DNA of 64,000 bases from Shinisaurus crocodilurus (GCA_021292165.1 CM037878.1:192881118-192945117); one strand, 5' to 3'. Positions 12,299 through 24,150 are shown, counted from the first letter of the stretch. The notes: generated by a model from the letters alone, not told the origin. Made by a program: numbers and translations.

Positions 12299-12739
12299 TA
12301 GGGATGTCAGAGAAGTCCTCAACGGATTCAAATTTCAAATGAGTCCAGATTTCTATGAATCTGACCTGTGGATTCTGCAGCAGACTGGCTTTTCCCAACA
12401 CACAGATTCTGCAGACTTGTGGACTAGTTTTTTACATTCCGGAATTTTATGCAAATTTAGTTGCAGAAAATAATAATAATAACAACAACAACAACAGAAA
12501 ATGCACATTTCCTCCCGCAAGCTAAAGCATGAAAATGCACAATTTGGGGGGATTTATGCACGGGGGGGGCGATTTGCACATTTCAGAAGTGCAGATTTGC
12601 ACCAGTGCACAGAAACACAAATTTGGGAAATTGAAAAAAAAAATTCCAATTCCGTCAATGAGCAGATGATGGAATGCAAGGTGCCTGACAATCCGCAAAA
12701 CACAGTCCAAATAGTTTTAACAAAAAATGAACATCCCTA
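12299..12739. mobile_element. hAT-like MITE, TAGGGATG...CATCCCTA, about 441 bp
   Basis: Left terminus TAGGGATG (12299) and right terminus CATCCCTA (12732-12739) are exact inverted complements. The interior shares 'gcagacttgt', 'gatttgcac' and an (AAC)n run with the copy at 18738-19139. No transposase is present. A clean target duplication was not evident at this copy. Confidence 0.7.
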
Positions 12740-12984
12740 GTAATATCCAATTTTGTATCTGAAGAGAGGATTTTCAGGGGGGGGGAAGTATAGAGGTGCA
12801 TACAATTATGTGAGCCTCCATGAACAGTCTCAAATAGTACAAGGGCTGGCATGTCCATTAGGTGAAGTGTTGGGATGTGATGAGCGAGCAGCAACTTGTT
12901 AGTTTATTTATTTTTGTTTTATTTTTACTGCTAGGGAAGGGGAGGGTTGTTTGTGGGAATTTTTGTCTCAGGTGTCACATAACT

Positions 12985-13080
12985 TGGCTGGTCTTGGGTC
13001 CTGTACACTTGGGTGCAGAGAGCCATGTCCTGCTCCTCCTCAGGCAGCAAAATGTCTTGGACCAGCCTTGAATGGTACAG
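12985..13080. mobile_element. Remnant of hAT-like MITE with 'aaaatgtcttgg' end
   Basis: The end block 'caggcagcaaaatgtcttgg' matches the right end of the element at 39755-40004. Related sequence lies near 31060 and 20087. Only one end is preserved here. Confidence 0.5.
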
Positions 13081-13830
13081 TTAAGAACAAAAAGTTGCCA
13101 CATCATCTTCTGTTTGTCAGAATGAGGCCTTCTAAGTTTCCCAGGGATGGAGGAAGAAGCTGGTGGGGAGTTTTAACTTGCTTATTTGAACTTTGAAAAA
13201 CAAACAAACCCTCGCTCATATCATTTGGATGAACCTGGTCCTGTAGTAATTTGACTTTTAATGAGTGAAAGGAACATAGTGTTGGTCAGAGTTATTCCTC
13301 TGATTTATGGCTATTTAAATGAGAAGAGACTCTGGGCCATTCTCTTTTGTAAGGGATGAAAGTGAAGCAAATGGAAACAAAGAGCATGGCTTATGTTTGA
13401 GGAAGTTCGGTGCTCGAGAATAAGAGCGTGAGCTTCCCCTGCTCATCATCATGCACCTAACAGGCAACTCCAGGCTTGCCACTGAGTGCAAATAGAGCAG
13501 GTGAATGTCAGCTTCATGCAACATTCCTTTCAATATTAATGTCATGGCTCTCCATCAGATCCATTATTCATGCATGAGTTTCATCAGCAAAAGGGAAAGA
13601 GTCTCATGAAGGGAAATTTGTGCATGGCAGAATTTCTGAATGCTGGTATACTCTGTTCTGAGCATGTAAAACCAGCTCACAAGCCTCTGAATTTCCATGT
13701 ACAGGGTTGAAGCTTTGACCCACTATACCCTTAAAACCACTGCAGTCTTTTCCTACAGATGCTACCATTTGTTCCTTTAAAATGGTAAACTGAGGTAAAA
13801 GATAATTCTAGACTTTTTGTTTACAATAGG
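13081..13830. other. No recognisable feature
   Basis: No repeat or gene recognised. Composition is more balanced than in neighbouring AT-rich stretches. Confidence 0.35.
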
Positions 13831-14335
13831 AATGGACAAATCTGTCAGTTTTGGTTTCTCTTACATTATTTAAACAACAACAACCTCATGTTCTTTCTGT
13901 CCTGTTTATGAAGAAGGTTGTGAATTTTAGTAAGTTCTTCTCAAACCATGAACCAAAGAAAGTTCTCATCCATCTGCACCAGCCAAGTTCAATAGCTGCA
14001 GCTATTTCTAGAATGGCGAGGACCATATTATACCTGCCTGTCATGTAGGTATTAAAGATAAAACGTCTGTCAGAAAACAGAGGTGGCAATCCCAATTTAG
14101 CATCACAAATATGGCTGAACACCAAGAGATTCAAACCCAGACTTTTAAGAGCTAACCACTCAAAGCCCACTGCCAAGATGGATGAACCTGTCAATTTTAC
14201 TCTCTTCCACATTCATTTTTTTTAAAAAAAGAAAATTTCCAGTTCTTTCTATCTCATTTATGGAGAAATGTGCAAATTTTTGTATGTTCTTGTTTGTTTG
14301 TTTTTTTAAAAAAACCAAACAAAATTCAGCATCCA
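13831..14335 (+). repeat. hAT-like repeat with terminal direct repeats, copy 1
   Basis: The block starts 'atggacaaatctgtcag' (about 13832) and near its end repeats 'atggatgaacctgtcaa' (about 14178) in the same orientation, so a segment is tandemly arranged. The middle contains 'catctgcaccag', 'acctgcctgtcat' and 'gaggtggcaa'. A second copy with the same layout is at 37430-37830. The superfamily is uncertain. ORFs within it are not convincing. Confidence 0.5.
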
Positions 14336-14489
14336 TCACAGCTGATTGATTCTCTTACAATCAGCTCCATCTTGTATATTCATACAGGTGAGCCCTTGCA
14401 ACTTTAACTAGTATTCCAGTTTCACAATATTATCTATAGTTAAGAAGGATGGAACATCGTAGATGCACAATTTTGGGGGTGGCCGGGGG

Positions 14490-14552
14490 GCCGGCCAGGA
14501 TGGGCGATTAATAAATATAATAAATAAATAAATAAATAAATAGATTCAGGGC
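14490..14552 (+). repeat. L2-like LINE 3' tail
   Basis: The block 'ggccggccaggatgggcga' followed by an (AAAT)n tail matches the 3' end of the insertion at 26358-26531. It is a very short 5'-truncated tail. Confidence 0.55.
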
Positions 14553-15795
14553 ACAATGAGATGACGCAGTGGAAGAACCATGATTAGATCTCCCATGGTT
14601 TTTATAAAGGGCAAATAAAGCTGAAAGATTTCATGGTTCAGATCGAGACTGTAACACCAGGGGCTGGATAGGTGGGTGTTCACCTTTCCCCCCCCCCCAT
14701 GCCATCTTTCCAATCTATTCCTGCCAAGCTATTATTTGCCCCATGCGGGTATTTTGATCAAGAAAACAATGCAGGTTGAAAGGGTTTATCCCCACTCTTC
14801 CAATGCTGCAGCCTGAACTGAATCCCAGCAGTCACCACAGCTGCTTTTGCCTCTTTTAAAAAACCCGTGGAAGACCATCACATCTAATTTAGCCCTCTGT
14901 ACTTATGAATAGGGCTTGTTCGCTTATTGGCTGTCCTTGGGGACATAGAAGGCCTGCACACACAAGTGTGTGTACAGTCCGTGAATGGGGGAAGTGGGAT
15001 ACCAATCACCACCACTAAGATTTGAACACTAATTGGGACTTGCATACTAGCTGGATAGCTTCTGCCTGCATCATCCACCCCTTGCAAAAATGCAGGGCAC
15101 ATTACTGCATGGACAGAGCCTATAGCCCTATTCATAAGTTCTGCCATCACATGATTACTGTAGTGTGAGAGGAAACGCAGGGCTACACTCACTGGCCCTG
15201 CCCTGTTTCCACTGCCTGACCCCAATGCCCTTCATGCAAGTGTGTGTATTGGGGAGGCGGGGAATGTGAAGCAGAGTGCCTGCTCTACTCATGTAGGCTC
15301 CCTGTGCAATGGCAATCACATGAGGGCAAATGCATGAAATTCATGAATGAATTTATGTGTAAATAGCTTGTTTTGAGTGAAAGCTCTGTTCAGTACGTGG
15401 CCTGATCAATACCAGTGGTCAGGGCAAGCAGGCACCATTCCCCACACACATTTGATTATATACACATTTACTGAGTACACAGGACCTTTGTGCTGGATGG
15501 GAGAGTCAGTGGGACAAAGCTGGAGCCAGGCTGGGTGGGAGGAGAGTTTAAGATGAATTCTTCACTGGCTTGGATTGAAAGCTATCATATTTACCTCATA
15601 ATTGAGCTGAATACTGCAAGCTCCTGAAACTTATACTCTCAGTGACATCACTAGACCAAACAGGATACAGAAGAGGTGCATATTCAGGGCCAAAGCAGAG
15701 CAAGGCAAGGAAGAAATCACATGACAGGTCTGAGGCTCAGTCACAGCACTCCAACTGGAAATGTTGACTATCCATGCCAAAGGTGTGTGCCTTGT
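14553..15795. other. No recognisable feature
   Basis: No repeat family or domain recognised. A 113-aa minus ORF (14884-15225) shows no recognisable motif. Confidence 0.35.
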
Positions 15796-16130
15796 TCTTT
15801 TTAATGATAATGATGATGATAGCTTGTTTGTTAATTTATTGTTAAGTATTCATATATGCTGCAATGCCCTCTAACTAAGTTCTCAAAGCGGCTTACAAGA
15901 AGAATCAAAACAAATGAAAAATACATGGAATAACACAGTCAAAAGCATTTTTAAAAAGTAGCCAAGGTAAAACCAGTTAGAGCAGGCACAGATTAAAAGG
16001 TTTCAGAACACAAAAAGGGTTTTGTTTGTTGTCAAAATGACATCAAGATAGGTGCCAGTTGAGCCTGTCTGGGTGAGGATGCTCCGTAGCTGGGGTGTCA
16101 ACACTGAAAGGCTGTTTCCAGCAGCCATGG
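15796..16130 (-). repeat. L2-like LINE 3' region, decayed
   Basis: On the minus strand it ends in the 'ccgctttgagaactta' block and an ATTTATTG-type tail, similar to L2-like ends at 21.57 and 33.2 kb. The upstream 'ggtgccagttgagcctgtc' segment also resembles those 3' regions. No intact coding sequence remains. Confidence 0.45.
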
Positions 16131-16984
16131 CTCATGTGGACTCAGCTTAGCCTCAATTTTTCAAGATGGGGGGAGGGAGACCAAAGAGGAATAATTCCTG
16201 ACAGTGTCATTGTAAGTGATTGAGTTCCCCTCTCTGATTGCATGGGGCAGTTACATGGGGCAGCAACAGGCCTTTGGCAGGCCCTGTTCTTATTCCTGTT
16301 TGCTTAATCCATGCACCTTCTTCTGTGAATTTTTCCTGTACATTTTGCTTCATGTTAGAAGGTGGATTGTCCAGGCGAAGTACACTGTCTTTCATCCACA
16401 ATACTCTTTTGGTCAAAATTCCTATTTACAACATACATCTTACAAAAGAACCATAAAGGAACAAACAAACAAAAACTACCCAGTCCATTTTCAATGTATA
16501 GCAGAAGATCTAGGACACAGAATCCAGTCTGGGCTCAGAAAACTGCTTCTGGTTTCATACATTAATTAAATGAATAGAGTGTAGCAGTTAGAAAATAGGT
16601 TAATGCAGTACTTTACATGCAGTCTTAATCAGTCACACAACTTCCTGCCAGAATTTCCACAGCTGTTCCATTTCCTTATGAAGGCGTACATCACACACAT
16701 ATCATCCAGAGCCACCAAGCTGAAATTCAGGACAGTCTGGTCCTGAGGCATCCTAACCAATGGTCCCTATCTAAGATCTTTTCTGCAATGTAAGCAGCAT
16801 GGAAACACCAAGAACAGCTTTAAAATTATGCCTAGGAGAGTATGTAGCTGGCTCAGAATCCACTGAGATGGAAATATTTAGCGGATTTGGCTTGTTTGTG
16901 TTCATGCTTGAAGAAAGGAGGTCCTTTTTCATATTGGTTGCATGCGATATATGAAGAGAAACAATCCATTGCAAACTGCAAGTA
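16131..16984. other. No recognisable feature
   Basis: Overlapping short ORFs on both strands (16207-16569) are mutually incompatible and motif-free. No repeat family recognised. Confidence 0.35.
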
Positions 16985-17095
16985 GACCAACAACTGATTA
17001 GGCTGCAAATGTATACAGATTTACCTGGGAGTAAGTCCTATTGAACTAAATGGCGCTTACTTCTGAGTAAACATGTGCAGGATTGCACTAGAAGG
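16985..17095. repeat. Small palindromic MITE
   Basis: An inverted arrangement of 'acctgggagtaagtcc' and 'gcgcttacttctgagtaaac' surrounds 'tattgaactaaatgg'. Similar small blocks occur at 22268-22345, 37270-37325 and 45835-45885. It is a common short squamate palindromic repeat by recollection, with no coding capacity. Confidence 0.6.
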
Positions 17096-17405
17096 GAAAC
17101 ATTTTACAGAGAGTATCTAGAAGGTAGTATTTAGATTTTTCAAACCAATTCAACACATATGTTCAAAGAAGGGGAAAGCTGACGTGATAGTCTTAGATGT
17201 AATAGCTATCTAAAGGAATCCTTCAGCAGATGATACTTGTTTCCTTCATAGAAATCTACATGAAGCCCAGTTTGGATGGTACTCTTCACTACTGTTCTTC
17301 CTGTGTGAAGAGGAGACTGAGATAGCACCTTCTTTCCTCTCGCACCTGACTTGCCTCTGACACCAATGCCCATGCATGGGTGTGGCCTTTGAATACAATG
17401 TATAC

Positions 17406-17543
17406 CAGGGATGAGGAACATGTGGCCCTCCAGATGTTGTTGGACTGCAACTCCCATATTTCCTCACCATTGGTTACACTGGCTAGGACTGATGGAAACT
17501 ACAGTCCAACAACATCTGGAGGGCCACATATTCTCCACCCCTG
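17406..17543. mobile_element. 138-bp palindromic hAT-like MITE
   Basis: CAGGGATGAGGAACATGTGG (17406) pairs with the right end, which reads 'ccacatattctccacccctg'. The inverted arms are about 45-50 bp and include 'ccctccagatgttgttgga'. Flanking octamers ATGTATAC and GTGCATCC match at 5 of 8 positions, so an 8-bp duplication is possible but decayed. Long arms would let a transcript fold into a hairpin. Confidence 0.75.
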
Positions 17544-17765
17544 GTGCATCCATATACAATCTAACATGTATAATCCAAAGTCAACATAAATTTCCCAGCC
17601 ATGGTGTTTGGACATATGGAGTGGGTGTTATGCACAGTCTATTTAAATATTATGCCATTCATAAACATTCAGGTATGTTGGGAGCAAGGCAGGCAGGCCT
17701 GGTGGGTGGGTGGGGCAAGATGATACAATCTGCTGCACCAAGGACGGAAAAAAAGTAGGTGAGGG

Positions 17766-18347
17766 TGTGGCGGAGTGACAGGCAGAAGCCCAGGGAGGGG
17801 CCAACCTGAACATTCCAGAGGGTCTGATTGGTTAATCAGAGAGCATAGAACCCCAGGGAGTTGATAGTTAAGGGAGCTGGTTGTCAGTTGGGGAAGAGAG
17901 TGGGTTGGAGTGGAAGGTTAGTAGAGTAGGTAGGGAAAGGTGGTACTGAAGAGAAGAGTTCAGAGACAAGAAATCTAGTACTAAGTTGTGAGAAAGCAAA
18001 CGTGGAGGTGTTAGTATAGGATCCCTTCACAGGAGTCTCCACTTAGGGAGTGAAGGACCTTCTGTCTGAGGAAGAAGGAGAAACTCTGGACTAGTGTGAG
18101 GGACAGTTAAGTTCCCTAGTCTGATACTGTAACTTTCAAGTAACCAAGCCAAATTGATACAAAGAGCACTGTATAACATCTGCCTGCCTTTAACCTGAAT
18201 CTAAGCAAAGAACAAATTTAAATGTAACTGTTGAAAATTCCAAGTTATCTGTTCCTGAGTTGAATATCAGTTTAGAGACTTTGTTAGAACAATAAATCAA
18301 CCTTTTTATTCAAAGTTCTTCTAATTCTCCTGAGTCTGACTGGTGAC
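17766..18347 (+). mobile_element. Candidate solo LTR-like block
   Basis: The block starts TGTGGCGG and ends GGTGACA, in the 5'-TG...CA-3' style of LTRs. It has a CCAAT-type 'ctgattggttaatcag' (17825-17840) and an AATAAA (18291) followed by a T-rich stretch. No matching short target duplication was found, and no gag, pol or env fragment is adjacent. It could be a retrotransposon LTR or an unrelated repeat. Confidence 0.35.
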
Positions 18348-18728
18348 AGGAAAGTAAGAAGTGAATTAACGGAGGGGCACCCTGCTTCAAGTAATCAAAT
18401 AAAACAAACTGCTTAATAAAGAAAAACAAACGTGGGTGAACAGCTACATATAAGACCTAAGACACATAATCGACTAACGCAACTTTAAAAGACAGCTTAA
18501 AGTCTGAAGTGACCAATACAAGGTGGCACTTGGTGAGAGCGAAGTACACTTCGAGGGTGTGGGCTTTGGAGCGAGGGGTCCCGTCCGCCAAAATCAGCCA
18601 AAATGGGCTAAATTGACTACGAACTTGCACCTTACAACAAATCACATGCCTGGTATCCTAATATGACCTGGATCGAAATCCCACTGATTTCAGTGGTACT
18701 CAGGAGGACTGGATCAAGGTCATGATGT

Positions 18729-19148
18729 GCCCTGGCGTAGGGATGTGTGAAAGGAGAGAAAGCCACTCTGGCACTGATTTTCAGATTTTCGGGCAACTTT
18801 CATTCTGCTGTCTGCTGATTTGCAGACTTGTAGACTCAGAATTTGCGCAAATGGCGTTTGTGTATTTATGCAAATTTGTACTCCTGAAATGCTCAAATTG
18901 GCCCAAAATGTACAAATCCTGTATGGGGGATTTGCACATTTTTGATCGGTGTTTTTCATTTTGCATATTTTTCTGCGGCTAAATTTGCACAAAAAGATGC
19001 AACAACAACAACAAAACCAGTCTGCAACCCCACGGACTCTGCATGACCTGGGAAAGATGGTCAACTATGGAATCCATGGGGTGGACTTGGAGAAATCTGG
19101 ACTCATTTCAGTCCACTGTGGATTTCCCTGACATCCCTAGCCCTGGTG
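18729..19148. mobile_element. hAT-like MITE with 8-9 bp target duplication
   Basis: TAGGGATG (18738) and CATCCCTA (19132-19139) are terminal inverted repeats. Directly outside lie GCCCTGGCG (18729-18737) and GCCCTGGTG (19140-19148), a nine-base match with one transition. This fits a hAT 8-bp target duplication and anchors the TAGGGATG family as hAT-like. The interior shares an AACAACAACAAC run and 'tgcgcaaat' blocks with the copy at 12299. The small ORFs inside are not genes. Confidence 0.75.
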
Positions 19149-19319
19149 CTAGCAGGCTGGAGTGGGCCACTACTGTGTCTGCAGCACTGAATCCAAACAT
19201 GACATTTGTGCACATGGGCAGGTACGCACACACTCAAAGAAAGCAATTTTATGTACAAAAACAATGCAAAAACAAATCTTTTTAAAAAACTACATGCCGT
19301 AATGAAAATAGTATCTTGT

Positions 19320-19570
19320 GCTTTCCTGGGGCAGAATCCAACAGTATGTCACTGCTCAGACACAGCCAGGCCCACTGATTCTGTTCCACTCATTTCTGGA
19401 ATGAGGCAGGCCAGTGGAGCTCACATAAGGGAGCTGCGCTGACCTGTCCTGTTCCAGGAAGAATTGTTTCTGCTTGTTTCAGGGCTTGCCCCCAGAAGCA
19501 CTAAATCTCAGTTGTGCAAGCCGTGAGTGCCACTTGCACAATGTAATTAGTGGGGCTGTCTGTGCATGGA
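19320..19570. repeat. Copy of the 'ttgtgcaag' repeat family
   Basis: Contains 'gcagaatccaacagtatg' and 'gttgtgcaagccgtgagtg', shared in style with 5085-5285 and 38670-38770. Boundaries are approximate and the superfamily is unknown. Confidence 0.35.
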
Positions 19571-19671
19571 ACAGAAACAGTGGTGGGCCCCGCACATTGA
19601 CGGGCAGCTTTGGATACTGCCATTGGAAACAAAAGACTCTAGTACCACGTCCATGGAAGAGAACACAAATA

Positions 19672-19921
19672 CAGTAATACCTTGGATTGCAAGTAACTTG
19701 GCTTGAGAGCGTTTTGCAAGACAAGCAAATTTTTAAATATTTATTTAATCTTTTTTTACTTGATATAGAAGCGACGTCTTGCAATACAAGTACTGTAGTA
19801 CGGCTTAAATTAAAAATCTCTGTACAAATTTTTTTGGGGGGATTTTGTTTTGATATAAGAGTGTTTTGGATTACAAGCACATTTCCGGAACGAATTATGC
19901 TCTCAATCCACGGCATGACTG
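19672..19921 (+). mobile_element. 250-bp TA-flanked MITE, second family, copy 1
   Basis: The left end CAGTAATACCTTGGATTGC and the right end 'ctcaatccacggcatgactg' form imperfect inverted repeats. TA flanks both sides (19670-19671 and 19922-19923). Internal subterminal repeats 'ttgcaagacaag' and 'tcttgcaatacaag' are arranged as an inverted pair. A second copy with a nested insertion lies at 30027-30289. A Tigger/mariner-type origin is inferred from the TA duplication. A long minus ORF (19479-20171) crossing its left boundary is spurious. Confidence 0.8.
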
Positions 19922-20086
19922 TATAATAAACACAAACTCCTATTTTCACTTCCCACTTTACAGAATACAATACACGGACACAGGGAACATAAATACTGTA
20001 CCCATAGAAACTCATAAAGATCCAGAGATAGATATAGAAACTCACTGTCCCAGTCTCAACAGCCAAAGAGGACAGGCAGGCAGGCA

Positions 20087-20175
20087 GGGCTGTCCAAAGA
20101 CTTTTTGCTGCTTGAGGCGGACCAGTAAATGACCCCCCCCCCCAGTTCCCCACTGGATGATCTTGGACCATTCAC
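20087..20175. mobile_element. hAT-like MITE end fragment
   Basis: The block 'agggctgtccaaagac' followed by 'tttttgctgcttgaggcgg' matches, in reverse orientation, the right end of the element at 39755-40004. Only this end is present. Confidence 0.45.
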
Positions 20176-20919
20176 AACCACTCAGCCTAACCTGTAAAAA
20201 ATTAATTAATTGATTAATTTTTTTTAAAAAATGTTTTCATTAAATAAGACCTGAGCTAGAAAGAGCATGAACTGCCGACATTGCTGCTAGCTGTTGTTTG
20301 GGGCTGGATAAGCTGCGGACAATTCTGAATCTCTCAATTGTTTTTACGGGCAATAGTAGCTGCTGTTCCATGAGGGACAGACCAAAACATTGATTCTTAA
20401 TGAAGCAGGAAGTCCTTGCTAAAGACAATGGTCACTTCATACTGATCGCTATGGCTATCACTTCATTAGTTAAACACACTGAAAGGTAGTAGTAGGCTTG
20501 TTTCCTACAAAATTATAGGACAGAATAGTGCTGAACATTTTGTTTCATATCTCAGCTTCTACAAGGGCTAGAGACTTGCTCTTTCTTTAATGGAAAGCTG
20601 AGCATCTGGGCCAGATAGTGGGGGGCCCTGAGATGGTGGGAGGGGGCTGAAGCTCCCTTAGTCTAATGGTTAATCTGGCCATGGTGGTACTTAGAGCTGA
20701 CCTGCACAATAAGGAGAACACATGTTGCGACAACTCTTGTGGGCCTGTATCACTTATATCTGCATTGTGTGTGAGCATGCCATGTTTGAAGACACACACA
20801 CACACACACAATTGTAACACAGAGAAAACTAATATGCTATGGCAACAAGTATCATGTTGCCTAATAATAGTTTCTTAAAGTAAAGTTGTTGTTTCTCCTT
20901 TCTCTGAATTGACCCATTT
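20176..20919. other. No gene; (CA)n at 20792-20811
   Basis: A short pure CA microsatellite is the only clear feature. The remaining sequence matches no family I recognise. Confidence 0.4.
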
Positions 20920-21200
20920 TATTTGTTTATAAGTATAACTCATGCTATTTGTTTGTTTATAAAATGTAATACACCACAATGGGTTCTCCCAGCAGCTGAA
21001 CAAAACCAATAAAATGCAAAGAATTCACATAAAACAGCTAGTAAAAATATCTGTCATATAAAACACACACACAAAAATCCATATACCAATCAAACCAGCA
21101 GAATCAGATCAAATAATCCAGCTCGCCAACCTTCTGAACAATAAAACAAACAAACAACAAACCTGGAGAGAGCCTCCCTTGATAGAGACTTGTTGGGACC
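20920..21200 (-). repeat. L2-like LINE 3' tail, decayed
   Basis: TTTGTTTAT-rich tail sequence is followed by 'acaccacaatgggttctcc' and an A-rich block with 'ataaaatgcaaag', the organisation of minus-strand L2-like 3' ends elsewhere in this window. No ORF remains. Confidence 0.4.
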
Positions 21201-21575
21201 CAGAATCAAGCAGGATTTAGTATGGGGAACTTAGCTTCTTGCTGAGGGCCTCCCTAATAAATATTCAAACATAATCTTAAGGCATTTTGAAAACATCCAT
21301 CTTTGAACTACATTATTCAGTCCACATTACACACTGCTATGCATTTCTCAAAGCACTTTCTCAGTGAAAGTCAAAGGGGCTACTGAGAACTGCTGCTAAA
21401 GTAGGTTTTTGTTTGCAATAAAACTAAATTTGGGGACAGACAAGAAATACTACACTGAGCACAACAAGACCGTTACCCAGAAACACTTAAAACAATTGCA
21501 CTTAAAATTCAATTGAAATCAGGGGGACAGGTTAGCCGCAGCTAACTTAAATCCCATTGATTTCAGTGGCAGGGT
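21201..21575. other. No recognisable feature
   Basis: I see no gene or repeat boundary here. It may be further decayed L2-like 3' sequence. Confidence 0.3.
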
Positions 21576-22265
21576 GGCTTTGATTGATTGATTGATTGAT
21601 TGTATTTCTATACTGCCTTTCTGACATCAACCAAGGCAGTTTACAAAACGTTCAAAACATAAAAATCATAATAAAATAAAAACATAGTAAGACATTGGAG
21701 AAACATTAAAAACCGGTTTGTAAAAAAAACAAGTTAAAAAGATGTGTCCTGACACACACACAAACACACACATACTTCCTGAATGCAGAGCATGAGGAGC
21801 AGTTGCAACTCCACAGGGAGTGTGTCCCAGAGCTTGGGAGCAAAGCAGGAAAAAGCTCTTTCCTGCATGCCTGACAAACAGGCCTCTGTGTAAGTGAGGA
21901 TGTCTTCAAAAGGGCCTCTCTTGCTGATCTTAATAACTGAGCAAGTTCACACCAAAACAGATGGTACCTCAGATAGCCAGGCTCTGCACTGCTTTAAAGC
22001 TTAACACCAACACCTTGAATTGAGATCAGAAAACAACTAGCAACCAGTGTGGATCTTTCAGTATTGGAGTGATATGATCACAATAGTGCACACTGGTTAG
22101 CAGTCAAGCAGCCACATTTTGCACTAATTGGAACTTCTGGACACTCTTCAGGGGTAGCCCACTTAGAGTGCATTGCAATGGTCTAACCATGATGTAACCA
22201 AGACATGGATAACTGTCACCAGATCAGCATACCTAACTTTCTCTGGGTTAGGCCTCTTAACTAAC
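21576..22265 (-). pseudogene. L2-clade LINE, 3' part of ORF2 plus tail, decayed
   Basis: The minus strand decodes, with stops and frameshifts, into the C-terminal part of an L2-type reverse transcriptase ORF. Visible motifs include VTSWLDHCNAL, a QLVQNVAA stretch, HITPILK and FKVLVLSFKA, the usual order in L2/CR1-group ORF2 C-termini. It is followed by a 3' end with (GATT)n at 21576-21601. It is 5'-truncated and has no catalytic palm domain, so it cannot function. A CA-rich patch interrupts it near 21750. Confidence 0.7.
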
Positions 22266-22267
22266 AA

Positions 22268-22345
22268 TGCAATCCTATTTCTGTTTACTCAGAAGTAAAT
22301 TTCTACTATGTTCAATAGGACTTACTCCCAGGTAACTGTGCACAC
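22268..22345. repeat. Small palindromic MITE copy
   Basis: The blocks 'gtttactcagaagtaaat' and 'ggacttactcccaggtaact' flank a 'ttcaatag' centre. This is the same small foldback family as 16985-17095, in the opposite orientation. Confidence 0.55.
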
Positions 22346-23505
22346 TATCATTTGGCGGCAATTTGGTGGTGGCAATTTTGGCAATAGGGGTGGTGGTGTG
22401 ATCCCTGGTGGGTTTTGTGAGAAATTGGTCCCCAGAAACTTCAAAAGTTCCCCACCTCTGATGTATGGGATTGCAACATTCATTTAGTAATATAACAGAA
22501 ATTTCTATATTATAAATTGGATTAAAAATTAAAGAGCACCTCAAAACCTGAACCTTTGAGTAGGATCCATACTTAGTATAGACCCACTGAAATCAATGGC
22601 ATCAATTAGTTTCCTATAAATTTCAATAGGTATACTCTAAGTATGACTAAGTCTGGTTCCAACATTTTGTCTTTTACATGCGCTTAACTTTGTTTTGTTT
22701 TGTTTTTTAGTTGTTAGCTTCAGTTCAGAACTCAGGTTTTTATTCACCTAAAATTGCAGTACCTTTTCCTGTTTTAACCTGTGTTCTTTTAAATCAAGAA
22801 AGAAAGTCATTAAACACATTTAAACTAAATATCTAAATTAAATCTTGGTTCACCTTTAACAGTAAAGTTGATATACATTAATTAAATACCAAGAGATTTT
22901 TTAAAAATAAAAATATACAGATTCCATCTGAAAATAATATTTGCTTTACTAGTGGCATAGTCTTCTTATCCTTTATCTCCTGTTTGAATTAGTTTTCAGA
23001 GAAGTAACTTTAAAAAAAAAAAAAAGCCTGTGAATTGCTATACAGTCTAAAGGGATATTAATTTCCTTTCCTTTCCTTTTTTTTTAAAAAAAATAAATAA
23101 TAAGTTCTTTCTCTGGCTCCATATGCTCATGACTATGTTCAAATAAGAGCTTCCAGCTCTCTTAACAAATTAACATGCTATTTCAGATTGTTTTCTTGAC
23201 CTCTGTTCTATTTCTTCTGTTGTATTTTGAGGATTCATAAAATGTTCAGTAAGGAGTCTAGCAGTCAAAATGTAAATTTCAGCTGCATTATATTATGTTT
23301 GCCATGGTAATTTGAATAAAATAATGTATTTATTTGTTTGTTCACTTACTTATAGAGCAATCCTAACCCCTGCCAAAAGCTGGCTATGTGGGGTCAGGAT
23401 GGGGCAGAGGACTTTAAACTCAGGTTTTCAGGGGGGGGTGTCTCAGGCAGTCTTGAATACATTTGATTCAAAGCCCCCTCATTCCCTCAACAGGTCCCCA
23501 AATCA
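22346..23505. other. No recognisable feature
   Basis: Mostly AT-rich. Near 22545-22665 there is a decayed palindromic 'cactgaaatcaatgg' block, possibly related to the small MITE family. No gene is recognisable, and the 191-aa ORF at 23312-23887 runs through repeat sequence. Confidence 0.35.
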
Positions 23506-23674
23506 GGCCCTGATTTACAGTTGGAAAAATACGCACAAAAATATGGATGAATTTTCATGCAAAATGAAAAAAAAGCAAAGCTCACAATTGGATACAGATT
23601 TGAGTCAGAACGAGTTTCAAGATGGAATTCGGAGAACTTTGGTGAACTTAAGTTTTGTTTTTGCACATCCCTGC
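23506..23674. mobile_element. hAT-like MITE fragment
   Basis: The interior 'gagtttcaagatggaattc' and 'ggtgaacttaag' blocks and the right end 'gcacatccctg' resemble the copies at 2.3 and 25.5-28.7 kb. The left terminus is missing. Confidence 0.45.
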
Positions 23675-23929
23675 GAGGGCTGCTGGCTGCCTGGCTCATT
23701 TTCACTGAGTGTGGGGTTTCCCAAACAGGAAAGCACACTTGCAGCCAAGCCTGTTCCCTGGACCAAGCGCTGGGTGGAACATCCACTTGGCAAAAGACAC
23801 CAGGTGGGTGTTATATGGTGTATGATGGCATACGGGTGGCAGGGGGCTGGGTTGGGGGGGTGTCATCTGCCCCCCACCCGAACCTAGTTCTGTACCCCTG
23901 CTTTAATTACTTCCAACTGATCACACAAG
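23675..23929. other. No recognisable feature
   Basis: GC-balanced spacer without motifs I can name. Confidence 0.3.
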
Positions 23930-24150
23930 GAAAAGAAACTGAATTTGCCCAGCAACAGTTAGCATCTGGTGAGCAGATAGAGAAGGCACACAAGTCACCC
24001 AGCCAGTATTCCTCACTATGGTGAGATGTATTGTATTTGTATTTAAATTACAGTTGTTATCTCTAAATTTACATTTATACATATAAATTCACATATGAAA
24101 ACGTAATGCACTTTGGTGTCCTCTTTTTTGTGATGCGATTGCGTAAGTGA
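23930..24150 (-). mobile_element. Partial copy of the TAGGGTGGCC hAT-like element
   Basis: The minus strand matches 9813-10396 and 32134-32471 over 'catctcaccatagtgagg' and the AT-rich block next to it. This copy lacks the terminal TAGGGTGGCC. At the position where the 9945 MITE sits in copy 1, this copy has uninterrupted sequence, so it is a second unoccupied-site comparison. Confidence 0.55.

Noticed and set aside
17766..18347. Endogenous retrovirus provirus
   Set aside because: Only an LTR-like block with weak ends. No gag, pol or env fragment is adjacent and no second LTR is visible.
19479..20171. 230-aa minus-strand ORF
   Set aside because: It crosses a MITE boundary and unrelated flanking sequence, has no recognisable domain, and overlaps plus-strand ORFs in the same repeat.
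23312..24024. ORFs of 191 and 155 aa
   Set aside because: Both run through hAT-like MITE sequence and each other in different frames. No domain was found.
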